Assembly (NCBI GenBank): GCA_947034885.2 | Contig: OX344755.2 | Span: 27,473,052 to 27,537,051, forward strand | Origin: Thuidium tamariscinum | Taxonomy: Eukaryota; Streptophyta; Bryopsida; Hypnales; Thuidiaceae | Direction of reading: 5' to 3' | Length of the DNA stretch: 64,000 bases | Shown: positions 45,611 through 59,300 of the stretch, one piece after another | Position numbering within the stretch: position 1 is the first letter of the stretch | Layout of the letters: each line of letters begins with the position of its first letter | Position numbers and translations under genes: made by a program | The notes under the pieces: generated by a model | Told to the model about the DNA's origin: nothing | Database searches by the model: none | What the model saw: only the letters and a program-made list of their open reading frames with translations

Positions 45611-48516
45611 TGAGAAGTTTACGCGTCTTGATATCAACTAAACAACGAGGAGATTTCCCCGGCCAAGAGACCAACTCCGTAGGCTCTTGAATGGTGTGCA
45701 TTTTTGAATTTTAATGGCATTGAATTTCACAGCATATTTTTTGTAGTAATTCTATAGAACTGGATTAGATATTACAATGTGATCACGTTGAATTTGTCTT
45801 GCAACTAAGAAGTTTGCGCGTCTCGATATCAACTAAACAACGAGGAGATTTCCCCGGCCAAGAGACCAACTCCGTAGGCTCTTGAATGGTGTGCATTTTT
45901 GAATTTTAATGGCATTGAATTTCACAGCATATTTTTTGTAGTAATTCTATAGAACAGGATTAGATATTACAATGTGATCACGTTGAATTTGTCTTGCAAC
46001 TGAGAAGTTTACGCGTCTTGATATCAACTAAACAACGAGGAGATTTCCCCGGCCAAGGGACCAACTCCGTAGGCTCTTGAATGGTGTGCATTTTTGAATT
46101 TTAATGGCATTGAATTTCACAGCATATTTTTTGTAGTAATTCTATAGAACTGGATTAGATATTACAATGTGATCACGTTGAATTTGTCTTGCAACTAAGA
46201 AGTTTGCGCGTCTTGATGTCAACTAAACAACGAGGAGATTTCCTCGGCCACGAGAGTAACTCCGTAGGCTCTTGAATGGTGTGCATTTTTGAATTTTAAT
46301 GGCATTGAATTTCACAGCATATTTTTTGTAGTAATTCTATAGAACTGGATTAGATATTACAATGTGATCACGTTGAATTTGTCTTGCAACTAAGAAGTTT
46401 GCGCGTCTCGATATCAACTAAACAACGAGGAGATTTCCCCGGCCAAGAGACCAACTCCGTAGGCTCTTGAATGGTGTGCATTTTTGAATTTTAATGGCAT
46501 TGAATTTCACAGCATATTTTTTGTAGTAATTCTATAGAACAGGATTAGATATTACAATGTGATCACGTTGAATTTGTCTTGCAACTGAGAAGTTTACGCG
46601 TCTTGATATCAACTAAACAACGAGGAGATTTCCCCGGCTAAGGGACCAACTCCGTAGGCTCTTGAATGGTGTGCATTTTTGAATTTTAATGGCATTGAAT
46701 TTCACAGCATATTTTTTGTAGTAATTCTATAGAACTGGATTAGATATTACAATGTGATCACGTTGAATTTGTCTTGCAACTAAGAAGTTTGCGCGTCTCG
46801 ATATCAACTAAACAACGAGGAGATTTCCCCGGCCAAGAGACCAACTCCGTAGGCTCTTGAATGGTGTGCATTTTTGAATTTAATCGCATTGATTTTTACA
46901 GCATATTTTCTGTAGTAATTCTATAGAACTGGATTAGATATTACAATGTGATCACGTTGAATTTGTCTTGCAACTGAGAAGTTTACGCGTCTTGATATCA
47001 ACTAAACAACGAGGAGATTTCCCCGGCCAAGAGACCAACTCCGTAGGCTCTTGAATGGTGTGCATTTTTGAATTTTAATGGCATTGAATTTCACAGCATA
47101 TTTTTTGTAGTAATTCTATAGAACTGGATTAGATATTACAATGTGATCACGTTGAATTTGTCTTGCAACTAAGAAGTTTGCGCGTCTTGATGTCAACTAA
47201 ACAACGAGGAGATTTCCCCGGCCAAGGGACCAACTCCGTAGGCTCTTGAATGGTGTGCATTTTTCAATTTTAATGGCATTGAATTTCACAGCATATTTTT
47301 TGTAGTAATTCTATAGAACTGGATTAGATATTACAATGTGATCGTTTTGAATTTGTCTTGCAACTGAGAAGTTTGCGCGTCTTGATATCAACTAAACACC
47401 TCGGAGATTTCCTCGGCCACGAGAGTAACTCCGTAGGCTCTTGAATGGTGTGCATTTTTGAATTTTAATGGCATTGAATTTCACAGCATATTTTTTGTAG
47501 TAATTCTATGGAACAGGATTAGATATTACAATGTGATCACGTTGAATTTGTCTTGCAACTGAGAAGTTTGCGCGTCTTGATATCAACTAAACACCTCGGA
47601 GATTTCCTCGGCCACGAGAGTAACTCCGTAGGCTCTTGAATGGTGTGCATTTTTGAATTTTAATGGCATTGAATTTCACAGCATATTTTTTGTAGTAATT
47701 CTATAGAACTGGATTAGATATTACAATGTGATCACGTTGAATTTGTATTGCAACTGAGAAGTTTACGCGTCTTGATATCAACTAAACAACGAGGAGATTT
47801 CCCCGGCCAAGAGACCAACTCCGTAGGCTCTTGAATGGTGTGCATTTTTGAATTTTAATGGCATTGAATTTCACAGCATATTTTTTGTAGTAATTCTATA
47901 GAACTGGATTAGATATTACAATGTGATCACGTTGAATTTGTCTTGCAACTAAGAAGTTTGCGCGTCTCGATATCAACTAAACAACGAGGAGATTTCCCCG
48001 GCCAAGAGACCAACTCCGTAGGCTCTTGAATGGTGTGCATTTTTGAATTTTAATGGCATTGAATTTCACAGCATATTTTTTGTAGTAATTCTATAGAACA
48101 GGATTAGATATTACAATGTGATCACGTTGAATTTGTCTTGCAACTGAGAAGTTTACGCGTCTTGATATCAACTAAACAACGAGGAGATTTCCCCGGCCAA
48201 GGGACCAACTCCGTAGGCTCTTGAATGGTGTGCATTTTTGAATTTTAATGGCATTGAATTTCACAGCATATTTTTTGTAGTAATTCTATAGAACTGGATT
48301 AGATATTACAATGTGATCACGTTGAATTTGTCTTGCAACTAAGAAGTTTGCGCGTCTTGATGTCAACTAAACAACGAGGAGATTTCCTCGGCCACGAGAG
48401 TAACTCCGTAGGCTCTTGAATGGTGTGCATTTTTGAATTTTAATGGCATTGAATTTCACAGCATATTTTTTGTAGTAATTCTATAGAACTGGATTAGATA
48501 TTACAATGTGATCACG
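44619..48516 (+). repeat. Satellite block M: 11-mer higher-order repeat, 2144 bp
   Basis: Copy 1 is 44619-46762 and copy 2 starts at 46763. The TATGGAACAGG base is at 45366 and 47510, and the GTATTGC base at 45603 and 47747, both 2144 bp apart (ten 195-bp and one 194-bp monomers). Copy 2 follows the order through the CTTGATGTC R/C chimera (46178 and 48322), then diverges near 48517, where a TACGCG monomer stands instead of a CTCGATATC one. The left part overlaps the end of the 4868-bp duplication, so this amplification used already duplicated material and is later. A private CCGGCTAAGGG is at about 46635. Confidence 0.9.
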
Positions 48517-50466
48517 TTGAATTTGTCTTGCAACTGAGAAGTTTACGCGTCTTGATATCAACTAAACAACGAGGAGATTTCCCCGGCCAAGAGACCAACT
48601 CCGTAGGCTCTTGAATGGTGTGCATTTTTGAATTTTAATCGCATTGAATTTCACAGCATATTTTTTGTAGTAATTCTATAGAACTGGATTAGATATTACA
48701 ATGTGATCACGTTGAATTTGTCTTGCAACTAAGAAGTTTGCGCTTCTTGATGTCAACTAAACAACGAGGAGATTTCCTCGGCCACGAGAGTAACTCCGTA
48801 GGCTCTTGAATGGTGTGCATTTTTGAATTTTAATGGCATTGAATTTCACAGCATATTTTTTGTAGTAATTCTATAGAACTGGATTAGATATTACAATGTG
48901 ATCACGTTGAATTTGTATTGCAACTGAGAAGTTTACGCGTCTTGATATCAACTAAACAACGAGGAGATTTCCCCGGCCAAGAGACCAACTCCGTAGGCTC
49001 TTGAATGGTGTGCATTTTTGAATTTTAATGGCATTGAATTTCACAGCATATTTTTTGTAGTAATTCTATAGAACTGGATTAGATATTACAATGTGATCAC
49101 GTTGAATTTGTCTTGCAACTAAGAAGTTTGCGCGTCTCGATATCAACTAAACAACGAGGAGATTTCCCCGGCCAAGAGACCAACTCCGTAGGCTCTTGAA
49201 TGGTGTGCATTTTTGAATTTTAATGGCATTGAATTTCACAGCATATTTTTTGTAGTAATTCTATAGAACAGGATTAGATATTACAATGTGATCACGTTGA
49301 ATTTGTCTTGCAACTGAGAAGTTTACGCGTCTTGATATCAACTAAACAACGAGGAGATTTCCCCGGCCAAGGGACCAACTCCGTAGGCTCTTGAATGGTG
49401 TGCATTTTTGAATTTTAATCGCATTGAATTTCACAGCATATTTTTTGTAGTAATTCTATAGAACTGGATTAGATATTACAATGTGATCACGTTGAATTTG
49501 TCTTGCAACTAAGAAGTTTGCGCGTCTTGATGTCAACTAAACAACGAGGAGATTTCCTCGGCCACGAGAGTAACTCCGTAGGCTCTTGAATGGTGTGCAT
49601 TTTTGAATTTTAATGGCATTGAATTTCACAGCATATTTTTTGTAGTAATTCTATAGAACTGGATTAGATATTACAATGTGATCACGTTGAATTTGTCTTG
49701 CAACTGAGAAGTTTACGCGTCTTGATATCAACTAAACAACGAGGAGATTTCCCCGGCCAAGGGACCAACTCCGTAGGCTCTTGAATGGTGTGCATTTTTG
49801 AATTTTAATGGCATTGAATTTCACAGCATATTTTTTGTAGTAATTCTATAGAACTGGATTAGATATTACAATGTGATCACGTTGAATTTGTCTTGCAACT
49901 GAGAAGTTTGCGCGTCTTGATATCAACTAAACACCTCGGAGATTTCCTCGGCCACGAGAGTAACTCCGTAGGCTCTTGAATGGTGTGCATTTTTGAATTT
50001 TAATGGCATTGAATTTCACAGCATATTTTTTGTAGTAATTCTATAGAACTGGATTAGATATTACAATGTGATCACGTTGAATTTGTCTTGCAACTAAGAA
50101 GTTTGCGCTTCTTGATGTCAACTAAACAACGAGGAGATTTCCTCGGCCACGAGAGTAACTCCGTAGGCTCTTGAATGGTGTGCATTTTTGAATTTTAATG
50201 GCATTGAATTTCACAGCATATTTTTTGTAGTAATTCTATAGAACTGGATTAGATATTACAATGTGATCACGTTGAATTTGTATTGCAACTGAGAAGTTTA
50301 CGCGTCTTGATATCAACTAAACAACGAGGAGATTTCCCCGGCCAAGAGACCAACTCCGTAGGCTCTTGAATGGTGTGCATTTTTGAATTTTAATGGCATT
50401 GAATTTCACAGCATATTTTTTGTAGTAATTCTATAGAACTGGATTAGATATTACAATGTGATCACG
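48517..50466 (+). repeat. Satellite block N: 7-mer higher-order repeat, 1365 bp
   Basis: The private GCGCTTCTTGATGTC variant (marker base at 48744 and 50109) and the GTATTGC base (48917 and 50282) are each repeated at 1365 bp. Copy 1 is 48712-50076. Copy 2 begins at 50077 but holds only two monomers before the order changes at 50467. Three of its monomers (48712, 49492, 50077) are chimeras with the R-type left half and C-type right half. The first monomer of the block (48517) links it to the preceding 11-mer. Confidence 0.88.
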
Positions 50467-52026
50467 TTGAATTTGTCTTGCAACTAAGAAGTTTGCGCGT
50501 CTTGATGTCAACTAAACAACGAGGAGATTTCCCCGGCCAAGGGACCAACTCCGTAGGCTCTTGAATGGTGTGCATTTTTCAATTTTAATGGCATTGAATT
50601 TCACAGCATATTTTTTGTAGTAATTCTATAGAACTGGATTAGATATTACAATGTGATCGTTTTGAATTTGTCTTGCAACTGAGAAGTTTGCGCGTCTTGA
50701 TATCAACTAAACACCTCGGAGATTTCCTCGGCCACGAGAGTAACTCCGTAGGCTCTTGAATGGTGTGCATTTTTGAATTTTAATGGCATTGAATTTCACA
50801 GCATATTTTTTGTAGTAATTCTATAGAACAGGATTAGATATTACAATGTGATCACGTTGAATTTGTCTTGCAACTAAGAAGTTTGCGCGTCTTGATGTCA
50901 ACTAAACACCTCGGAGATTTCCTCGGCCACGAGAGTAACTCCGTAGGCTCTTGAATGGTGTGCATTTTTCAATTTTAATGGCATTGAATTTCACAGCATA
51001 TTTTTTGTAGTAATTCTATAGAACTGGATTAGATATTACAATGTGATCACGTTGAATTTGTCTTGCAACTGAGAAGTTTACGCGTCTTGATATCAACTAA
51101 ACAACGAGGAGATTTCCCCGGCCAAGAGACCAACTCCGTAGGCTCTTGAATGGTGTGCATTTTTGAATTTTAATGGCATTGAATTTCACAGCATATTTTT
51201 TGTAGTAATTCTATAGAACTGGATTAGATATTACAATGTGATCACGTTGAATTTGTCTTGCAACTAAGAAGTTTGCGCGTCTTGATGTCAACTAAACAAC
51301 GAGGAGATTTCCCCGGCCAAGGGACCAACTCCGTAGGCTCTTGAATGGTGTGCATTTTTCAATTTTAATGGCATTGAATTTCACAGCATATTTTTTGTAG
51401 TAATTCTATAGAACTGGATTAGATATTACAATGTGATCGTTTTGAATTTGTCTTGCAACTGAGAAGTTTGCGCGTCTTGATATCAACTAAACACCTCGGA
51501 GATTTCCTCGGCCACGAGAGTAACTCCGTAGGCTCTTGAATGGTGTGCATTTTTGAATTTTAATGGCATTGAATTTCACAGCATATTTTTTGTAGTAATT
51601 CTATAGAACAGGATTAGATATTACAATGTGATCACGTTGAATTTGTCTTGCAACTAAGAAGTTTGCGCGTCTTGATATCAACTAAACACCTCGGAGATTT
51701 CCTCGGCCACGAGAGTAACTCCGTAGGCTCTTGAATGGTGTGCATTTTTCAATTTTAATGGCATTGAATTTCACAGCATATTTTTTGTAGTAATTCTATA
51801 GAACTGGATTAGATATTACAATGTGATCACGTTGAATTTGTCTTGCAACTGAGAAGTTTACGCGTCTTGATATCAACTAAACAACGAGGAGATTTCCCCG
51901 GCCAAGAGACCAACTCCGTAGGCTCTTGAATGGTGTGCATTTTTGAATTTTAATGGCATTGAATTTCACAGCATATTTTTTGTAGTAATTCTATAGAACT
52001 GGATTAGATATTACAATGTGATCACG
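50467..52026 (+). repeat. Satellite block O: 4-mer higher-order repeat, 780 bp, two copies
   Basis: Copies 50467-51246 and 51247-52026 share the order CTTGATGTC R monomer with TTCAATTTT, GATCGTTTTG C monomer with GAACAGG, C monomer with TTCAATTTT, S monomer with TACGCGTCTTG. The third monomer differs at one base: CTTGATGTC in copy 1 (50857) and CTTGATATC in copy 2 (51637). A C-type middle joined to a TTCAATTTT tail appears here and again in the 12-mer block, and is a mosaic of two older types. Confidence 0.9.
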
Positions 52027-53586
52027 TTGAATTTGTCTTGCAACTAAGAAGTTTGCGCGTCTCGATATCAACTAAACAACGAGGAGATTTCCCCGGCCAA
52101 GAGACCAACTCCGTAGGCTCTTGAATGGTGTGCATTTTTGAATTTTAATGGCATTGAATTTCACAGCATATTTTTTGTAGTAATTCTATAGAACAGGATT
52201 AGATATTACAATGTGATCACGTTGAATTTGTCTTGCAACTAAGAAGTTTGCGCGTCTTGATATCAACTAAACACCTCGGAGATTTCCTCGGCCACGAGAG
52301 TAACTCCGTAGGCTCTTGAATGGTGTGCATTTTTGAATTTTAATCGCATTGAATTTCACAGCATATTTTTTGTAGTAATTCTATAGAACTGGATTAGATA
52401 TTACAATGTGATCACGTTGAATTTGTCTTGCAACTAAGAAGTTTGCGCGTCTTGATATCAACTAAACACCTCGGAGATTTCCTCGGCCACGAGAGTAACT
52501 CCGTAGGCTCTTGAATGGTGTGCATTTTTGAATTTTAATCGCATTGAATTTCACAGCATATTTTTTGTAGTAATTCTATAGAACTGGATTAGATATTACA
52601 ATGTGATCACGTTGAATTTGTCTTGCAACTGAGAAGTTTACGCGTCTTGATATCAACTAAACAACGAGGAGATTTCCCCGGCCAAGGGACCAACTCCGTA
52701 GGCTCTTGAATGGTGTGCATTTTTGAATTTTAATGGCATTGAATTTCACAGCATATTTTTTGTAGTAATTCTATAGAACTGGATTAGATATTACAATGTG
52801 ATCGTTTTGAATTTGTCTTGCAACTGAGAAGTTTGCGCGTCTTGATATCAACTAAACACCTCGGAGATTTCCTCGGCCACGAGAGTAACTCCGTAGGCTC
52901 TTGAATGGTGTGCATTTTTGAATTTTAATGGCATTGAATTTCACAGCATATTTTTTGTAGTAATTCTATAGAACAGGATTAGATATTACAATGTGATCAC
53001 GTTGAATTTGTCTTGCAACTGAGAAGTTTGCGCGTCTTGATATCAACTAAACACCTCGGAGATTTCCTCGGCCACGAGAGTAACTCCGTAGGCTCTTGAA
53101 TGGTGTGCATTTTTGAATTTTAATGGCATTGAATTTCACAGCATATTTTTTGTAGTAATTCTATAGAACTGGATTAGATATAACAATGTGATCACGTTGA
53201 ATTTGTCTTGCAACTAAGAAGTTTGCGCGTCTCGATATCAACTAAACAACGAGGAGATTTCCCCGGCCAAGAGACCAACTCCGTAGGCTCTTGAATGGTG
53301 TGCATTTTTGAATTTTAATGGCATTGAATTTCACAGCATATTTTTTGTAGTAATTCTATAGAACAGGATTAGATATTACAATGTGATCACGTTGAATTTG
53401 TCTTGCAACTGAGAAGTTTACGCGTCTTGATATCAACTAAACAACGAGGAGATTTCCCCGGCCAAGGGACCAACTCCGTAGGCTCTTGAATGGTGTGCAT
53501 TTTTCAATTTTAATGGCATTGAATTTCACAGCATATTTTTTGTAGTAATTCTATAGAACTGGATTAGATATTACAATGTGATCACG
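52027..53586 (+). repeat. Satellite block P: eight irregular monomers
   Basis: Starts 52027, 52222, 52417, 52612, 52807, 53002, 53197 and 53392 show S, C, C, R, C, C, S and R types. Two consecutive C monomers with AACTAAG (52222 and 52417) interrupt the usual alternation. A private ATATAACAATG (near 53180) replaces ATATTACAATG. I found no internal higher-order period. Confidence 0.8.
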
Positions 53587-56316
53587 TTGAATTTGTCTTG
53601 CAACTGAGAAGTTTGCGCGTCTTGATATCAACTAAACACCTCGGAGATTTCCTCGGCCACGAGAGTAACTCCGTAGGCTCTTGAATGGTGTGCATTTTTG
53701 AATTTTAATCGCATTGAATTTCACAGCATATTTTTTGTAGTAATTCTATAGAACTGGATTAGATATTACAATGTGATCACGTTGAATTTGTCTTGCAACT
53801 GAGAAGTTTACGCGTCTTGATATCAACTAAACAACGAGGAGATTTCCCTGGCCAAGGGACCAACTCCGTCGGCTCTTGAATGGTGTGCATTTTTGAATTT
53901 TAATGGCATTGAATTTCACAGCATATTTTTTGTAGTAATTCTATAGAACTGGATTAGATATTACAATGTGATCACGTTGAATTTGTCTTGCAACTAAGAA
54001 GTTTGCGCGTCTTGATGTCAACTAAACAACGAGGAGATTTCCCCGGCCAAGGGACCAACTCCGTAGGCTCTTGAATGGTGTGCATTTTTCAATTTTAATG
54101 GCATTGAATTTCACAGCATATTTTTTGTAGTAATTCTATAGAACTGGATTAGATATTACAATGTGATCGTTTTGAATTTGTCTTGCAACTGAGAAGTTTG
54201 CGCGTCTTGATATCAACTAAACACCTCGGAGATTTCCTCGGCCACGAGAGTAACTCCGTAGGCTCTTGAATGGTGTGCATTTTTGAATTTTAATGGCATT
54301 GAATTTCACAGCATATTTTTTGTAGTAATTCTATAGAACAGGATTAGATATTACAATGTGATCACGTTGAATTTGTCTTGCAACTGAGAAGTTTGCGCGT
54401 CTTGATATCAACTAAACACCTCGGAGATTTCCTCGGCCACGAGAGTAACTCCGTAGGCTCTTGAATGGTGTGCATTTTTGAATTTTAATGGCATTGAATT
54501 TCACAGCATATTTTTTGTAGTAATTCTATAGAACTGGATTAGATATTACAATGTGATCACGTTGAATTTGTCTTGCAACTGAGAAGTTTACGCGTCTTGA
54601 TATCAACTAAACAACGAGGAGATTTCCCCGGCCAAGAGACCAACTCCGTAGGCTCTTGAATGGTGTGCATTTTTGAATTTTAATGGCATTGAATTTCACA
54701 GCATATTTTTTGTAGTAATTCTATAGAACTGGATTAGATATTACAATGTGATCACGTTGAATTTGTCTTCCAACTAAGAAGTTTGCGCGTCTCGATATCA
54801 ACTAAACAACGAGGAGATTTCCCCGGCCAAGAGACCAACTCCGTAGGCTCTTGAATGGTGTGCATTTTTGAATTTTAATGGCATTGAATTTCACAGCATA
54901 TTTTTTGTAGTAATTCTATAGAACTGGATTAGATATTACAATGTGATCACGTTGAATTTGTCTTGCAACTGAGAAGTTTGCGCGTCTTGATATCAACTAA
55001 ACACCTCGGAGATTTCCTCGGCCACGAGAGTAACTCCGTAGGCTCTTGAATGGTGTGCATTTTTGAATTTTAATCGCATTGAATTTCACAGCATATTTTT
55101 TGTAGTAATTCTATAGAACTGGATTAGATATTACAATGTGATCACGTTGAATTTGTCTTGCAACTGAGAAGTTTACGCGTCTTGATATCAACTAAACAAC
55201 GAGGAGATTTCCCTGGCCAAGGGACCAACTCCGTCGGCTCTTGAATGGTGTGCATTTTTGAATTTTAATGGCATTGAATTTCACAGCATATTTTTTGTAG
55301 TAATTCTATAGAACTGGATTAGATATTACAATGTGATCACGTTGAATTTGTCTTGCAACTAAGAAGTTTGCGCGTCTTGATGTCAACTAAACAACGAGGA
55401 GATTTCCCCGGCCAAGGGACCAACTCCGTAGGCTCTTGAATGGTGTGCATTTTTCAATTTTAATGGCATTGAATTTCACAGCATATTTTTTGTAGTAATT
55501 CTATAGAACTGGATTAGATATTACAATGTGATCGTTTTGAATTTGTCTTGCAACTGAGAAGTTTGCGCGTCTTGATATCAACTAAACACCTCGGAGATTT
55601 CCTCGGCCACGAGAGTAACTCCGTAGGCTCTTGAATGGTGTGCATTTTTGAATTTTAATGGCATTGAATTTCACAGCATATTTTTTGTAGTAATTCTATA
55701 GAACAGGATTAGATATTACAATGTGATCACGTTGAATTTGTCTTGCAACTGAGAAGTTTGCGCGTCTTGATATCAACTAAACACCTCGGAGATTTCCTCG
55801 GCCACGAGAGTAACTCCGTAGGCTCTTGAATGGTGTGCATTTTTGAATTTTAATGGCATTGAATTTCACAGCATATTTTTTGTAGTAATTCTATAGAACT
55901 GGATTAGATATTACAATGTGATCACGTTGAATTTGTCTTGCAACTGAGAAGTTTACGCGTCTTGATATCAACTAAACAACGAGGAGATTTCCCCGGCCAA
56001 GAGACCAACTCCGTAGGCTCTTGAATGGTGTGCATTTTTGAATTTTAATGGCATTGAATTTCACAGCATATTTTTTGTAGTAATTCTATAGAACTGGATT
56101 AGATATTACAATGTGATCACGTTGAATTTGTCTTCCAACTAAGAAGTTTGCGCGTCTCGATATCAACTAAACAACGAGGAGATTTCCCCGGCCAAGAGAC
56201 CAACTCCGTAGGCTCTTGAATGGTGTGCATTTTTGAATTTTAATGGCATTGAATTTCACAGCATATTTTTTGTAGTAATTCTATAGAACTGGATTAGATA
56301 TTACAATGTGATCACG
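53587..56316 (+). repeat. Satellite block Q: 7-mer higher-order repeat, 1365 bp, exact pair
   Basis: Copies 53587-54951 and 54952-56316. Two rare markers repeat at 1365 bp: CCCTGGCC with CTCCGTCGG (marker base at 53849 and 55214), and CTTCCAAC in place of CTTGCAAC (base at 54770 and 56135). The order is C, R with CCCTGG, CTTGATGTC R, GATCGTTTTG C with GAACAGG, C, S, then S with CTTCCAAC. I noticed no difference between the two copies while reading, which makes this one of the youngest duplications in the window. Confidence 0.92.
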
Positions 56317-59300
56317 TTGAATTTGTCTTGCAACTGAGAAGTTTACGCGTCTTGATATCAACTAAACACCTCGGAGATTTCCTCGGCCACGAGAGTAACT
56401 CCGTAGGCTCTTGAATGGTGTGCATTTTTCAATTTTAATGGCATTGAATTTCACAGCATATTTTTTGTAGTAATTCTATAGAACTGGATTAGATATTACA
56501 ATGTGATCACGTTGAATTTGTCTTGCAACTGAGAAGTTTACGCGTCTTGATATCAACTAAACAACGAGGAGATTTCCCCGGCCAAGAGACCAACTCCGTA
56601 GGCTCTTGAATGGTGTGCATTTTTGAATTTTAATGGCATTGAATTTGACAGCATATTTTTTGTAGTAATTCTATAGAACTGGATTAGATATTACAATGTG
56701 ATCACGTTGAATTTGTCTTGCAACTGAGAAGTTTACGCGTCTTGATATCAACTAAACACCTCGGAGATTTCCTCGGCCACGAGAGTAACTCCGTAGGCTC
56801 TTGAATGGTGTGCATTTTTCAATTTTAATGGCATTGAATTTCACAGCATATTTTTTGTAGTAATTCTATAGAACTGGATTAGATATTACAATGTGATCAC
56901 GTTGAATTTGTCTTGCAACTGAGAAGTTTACGCGTCTTGATATCAACTAAACAACGAGGAGATTTCCCCGGCCAAGAGACCAACTCCGTAGGCTCTTGAA
57001 TGGTGTGCATTTTTGAATTTTAATGGCATTGAATTTCACAGCATATTTTTTGTAGTAATTCTATAGAACTGGATTAGATATTACAATGTGATCACGTTGA
57101 ATTTGTCTTGCAACTAAGAAGTTTGCGCGTCTCGATATCAACTAAACAACGAGGAGATTTCCCCGGCCAAGAGACCAACTCCGTAGGCTCTTGAATGGTG
57201 TGCATTTTTGAATTTTAATGGCATTGAATTTCACAGCATATTTTTTGTAGTAATTCTATAGAACAGGATTAGATATTACAATGTGATCACGTTGAATTTG
57301 TCTTGCAACTGAGAAGTTTACGCGTCTTGATATCAACTAAACAACGAGGAGATTTCCCCGGCCAAGGGACCAACTCCGTAGGCTCTTGAATGGTGTGCAT
57401 TTTTGAATTTTAATGGCATTGAATTTCACAGCATATTTTTTGTAGTAATTCTATAGAACTGGATTAGATATTACAATGTGATCACGTTGAATTTGTCTTG
57501 CAACTGAGAAGTTTGCGCGTCTTGATATCAACTAAACACCTCGGAGATTTCCACGGCCACGAGAGTAACTCCGTAGGCTCTTGAATGGTGTGCATTTTTG
57601 AATTTTAATGGCATTGAATTTCACAGCATATTTTTTGTAGTAATTCTATAGAACTGGATTAGATATTACAATGTGATCACGTTGAATTTGTCTTGCAACT
57701 AAGAAGTTTGCGCGTCTCGATATCAACTAAAGAACGAGGAGATTTCCCCGGCCAAGAGACCAACTCCGTAGGCTCTTGAATGGTGTGCATTTTTGAATTT
57801 AATCGCATTGAATTTCACAGCATATTTTTTGTAGTAATTCTATAGAACTGGATTAGATATTACAATGTGATCACGTTGAATTTGTCTTGCAACTGAGAAG
57901 TTTACGCGTCTTGATATCAACTAAACAACGAGGAGATTTCCCCGGCCAAGGGACCAACTCCGTAGGCTCTTGAATGGTGTGCATTTTTGAATTTTAATGG
58001 CATTGAATTTCACAGCATATTTTTTGTAGTAATTCTATAGAACTGGATTAGATATTACAATGTGATCACGTTGAATTTGTCTTGCAACTGAGAAGTTTAC
58101 GCGTCTTGATATCAACTAAACAATGAGGAGATTTCCCCGGCCAAGAGACCAACTCCGTAGGCTCTTGAATGGTGTGCATTTTTGAATTTTAATGGCATTG
58201 AATTTGACAGCATATTTTTTGTAGTAATTCTATAGAACTGGATTAGATATTACAATGTGATCACGTTGAATTTGTCTTGCAACTAAGAAGTTTGCGCGTC
58301 TCGATATCAACTAAACAACGAGGAGATTTCCCCGGCCAAGAGACCAACTCCGTAGGCTCTTGAATGGTGTGCATTTTTGAATTTTAATGGCATTGAATTT
58401 CACAGCATATTTTTTGTAGTAATTCTATAGAACAGGATTAGATATTACAATGTGATCACGTTGAATTTGTCTTGCAACTAAGAAGTTTGCGCGTCTCGAT
58501 ATCAACTAAACAACGAGGAGATTTCCCCGGCCAAGAGACCAACTCCGTAGGCTCTTGAATGGTGTGCATTTTTGAATTTTAATGGCATTGAATTTCACAG
58601 CATATTTTTTGTAGTAATTCTATAGAACTGGATTAGATATTACAATGTGATCACGTTGAATTTGTCTTGCAACTGAGAAGTTTACGCGTCTTGATATCAA
58701 CTAAACACCTCGGAGATTTCCTCGGCCACGAGAGTAACTCCGTAGGCTCTTGAATGGTGTGCATTTTTCAATTTTAATGGCATTGAATTTCACAGCATAT
58801 TTTTTGTAGTAATTCTATAGAACTGGATTAGATATTACAATGTGATCACGTTGAATTTGTCTTGCAACTGAGAAGTTTACGCGTCTTGATATCAACTAAA
58901 CAACGAGGAGATTTCCCCGGCCAAGAGACCAACTCCGTAGGCTCTTGAATGGTGTGCATTTTTGAATTTTAATGGCATTGAATTTGACAGCATATTTTTT
59001 GTAGTAATTCTATAGAACTGGATTAGATATTACAATGTGATCACGTTGAATTTGTCTTGCAACTGAGAAGTTTACGCGTCTTGATATCAACTAAACACCT
59101 CGGAGATTTCCTCGGCCACGAGAGTAACTCCGTAGGCTCTTGAATGGTGTGCATTTTTCAATTTTAATGGCATTGAATTTCACAGCATATTTTTTGTAGT
59201 AATTCTATAGAACTGGATTAGATATTACAATGTGATCACGTTGAATTTGTCTTGCAACTGAGAAGTTTACGCGTCTTGATATCAACTAAACAACGAGGAG

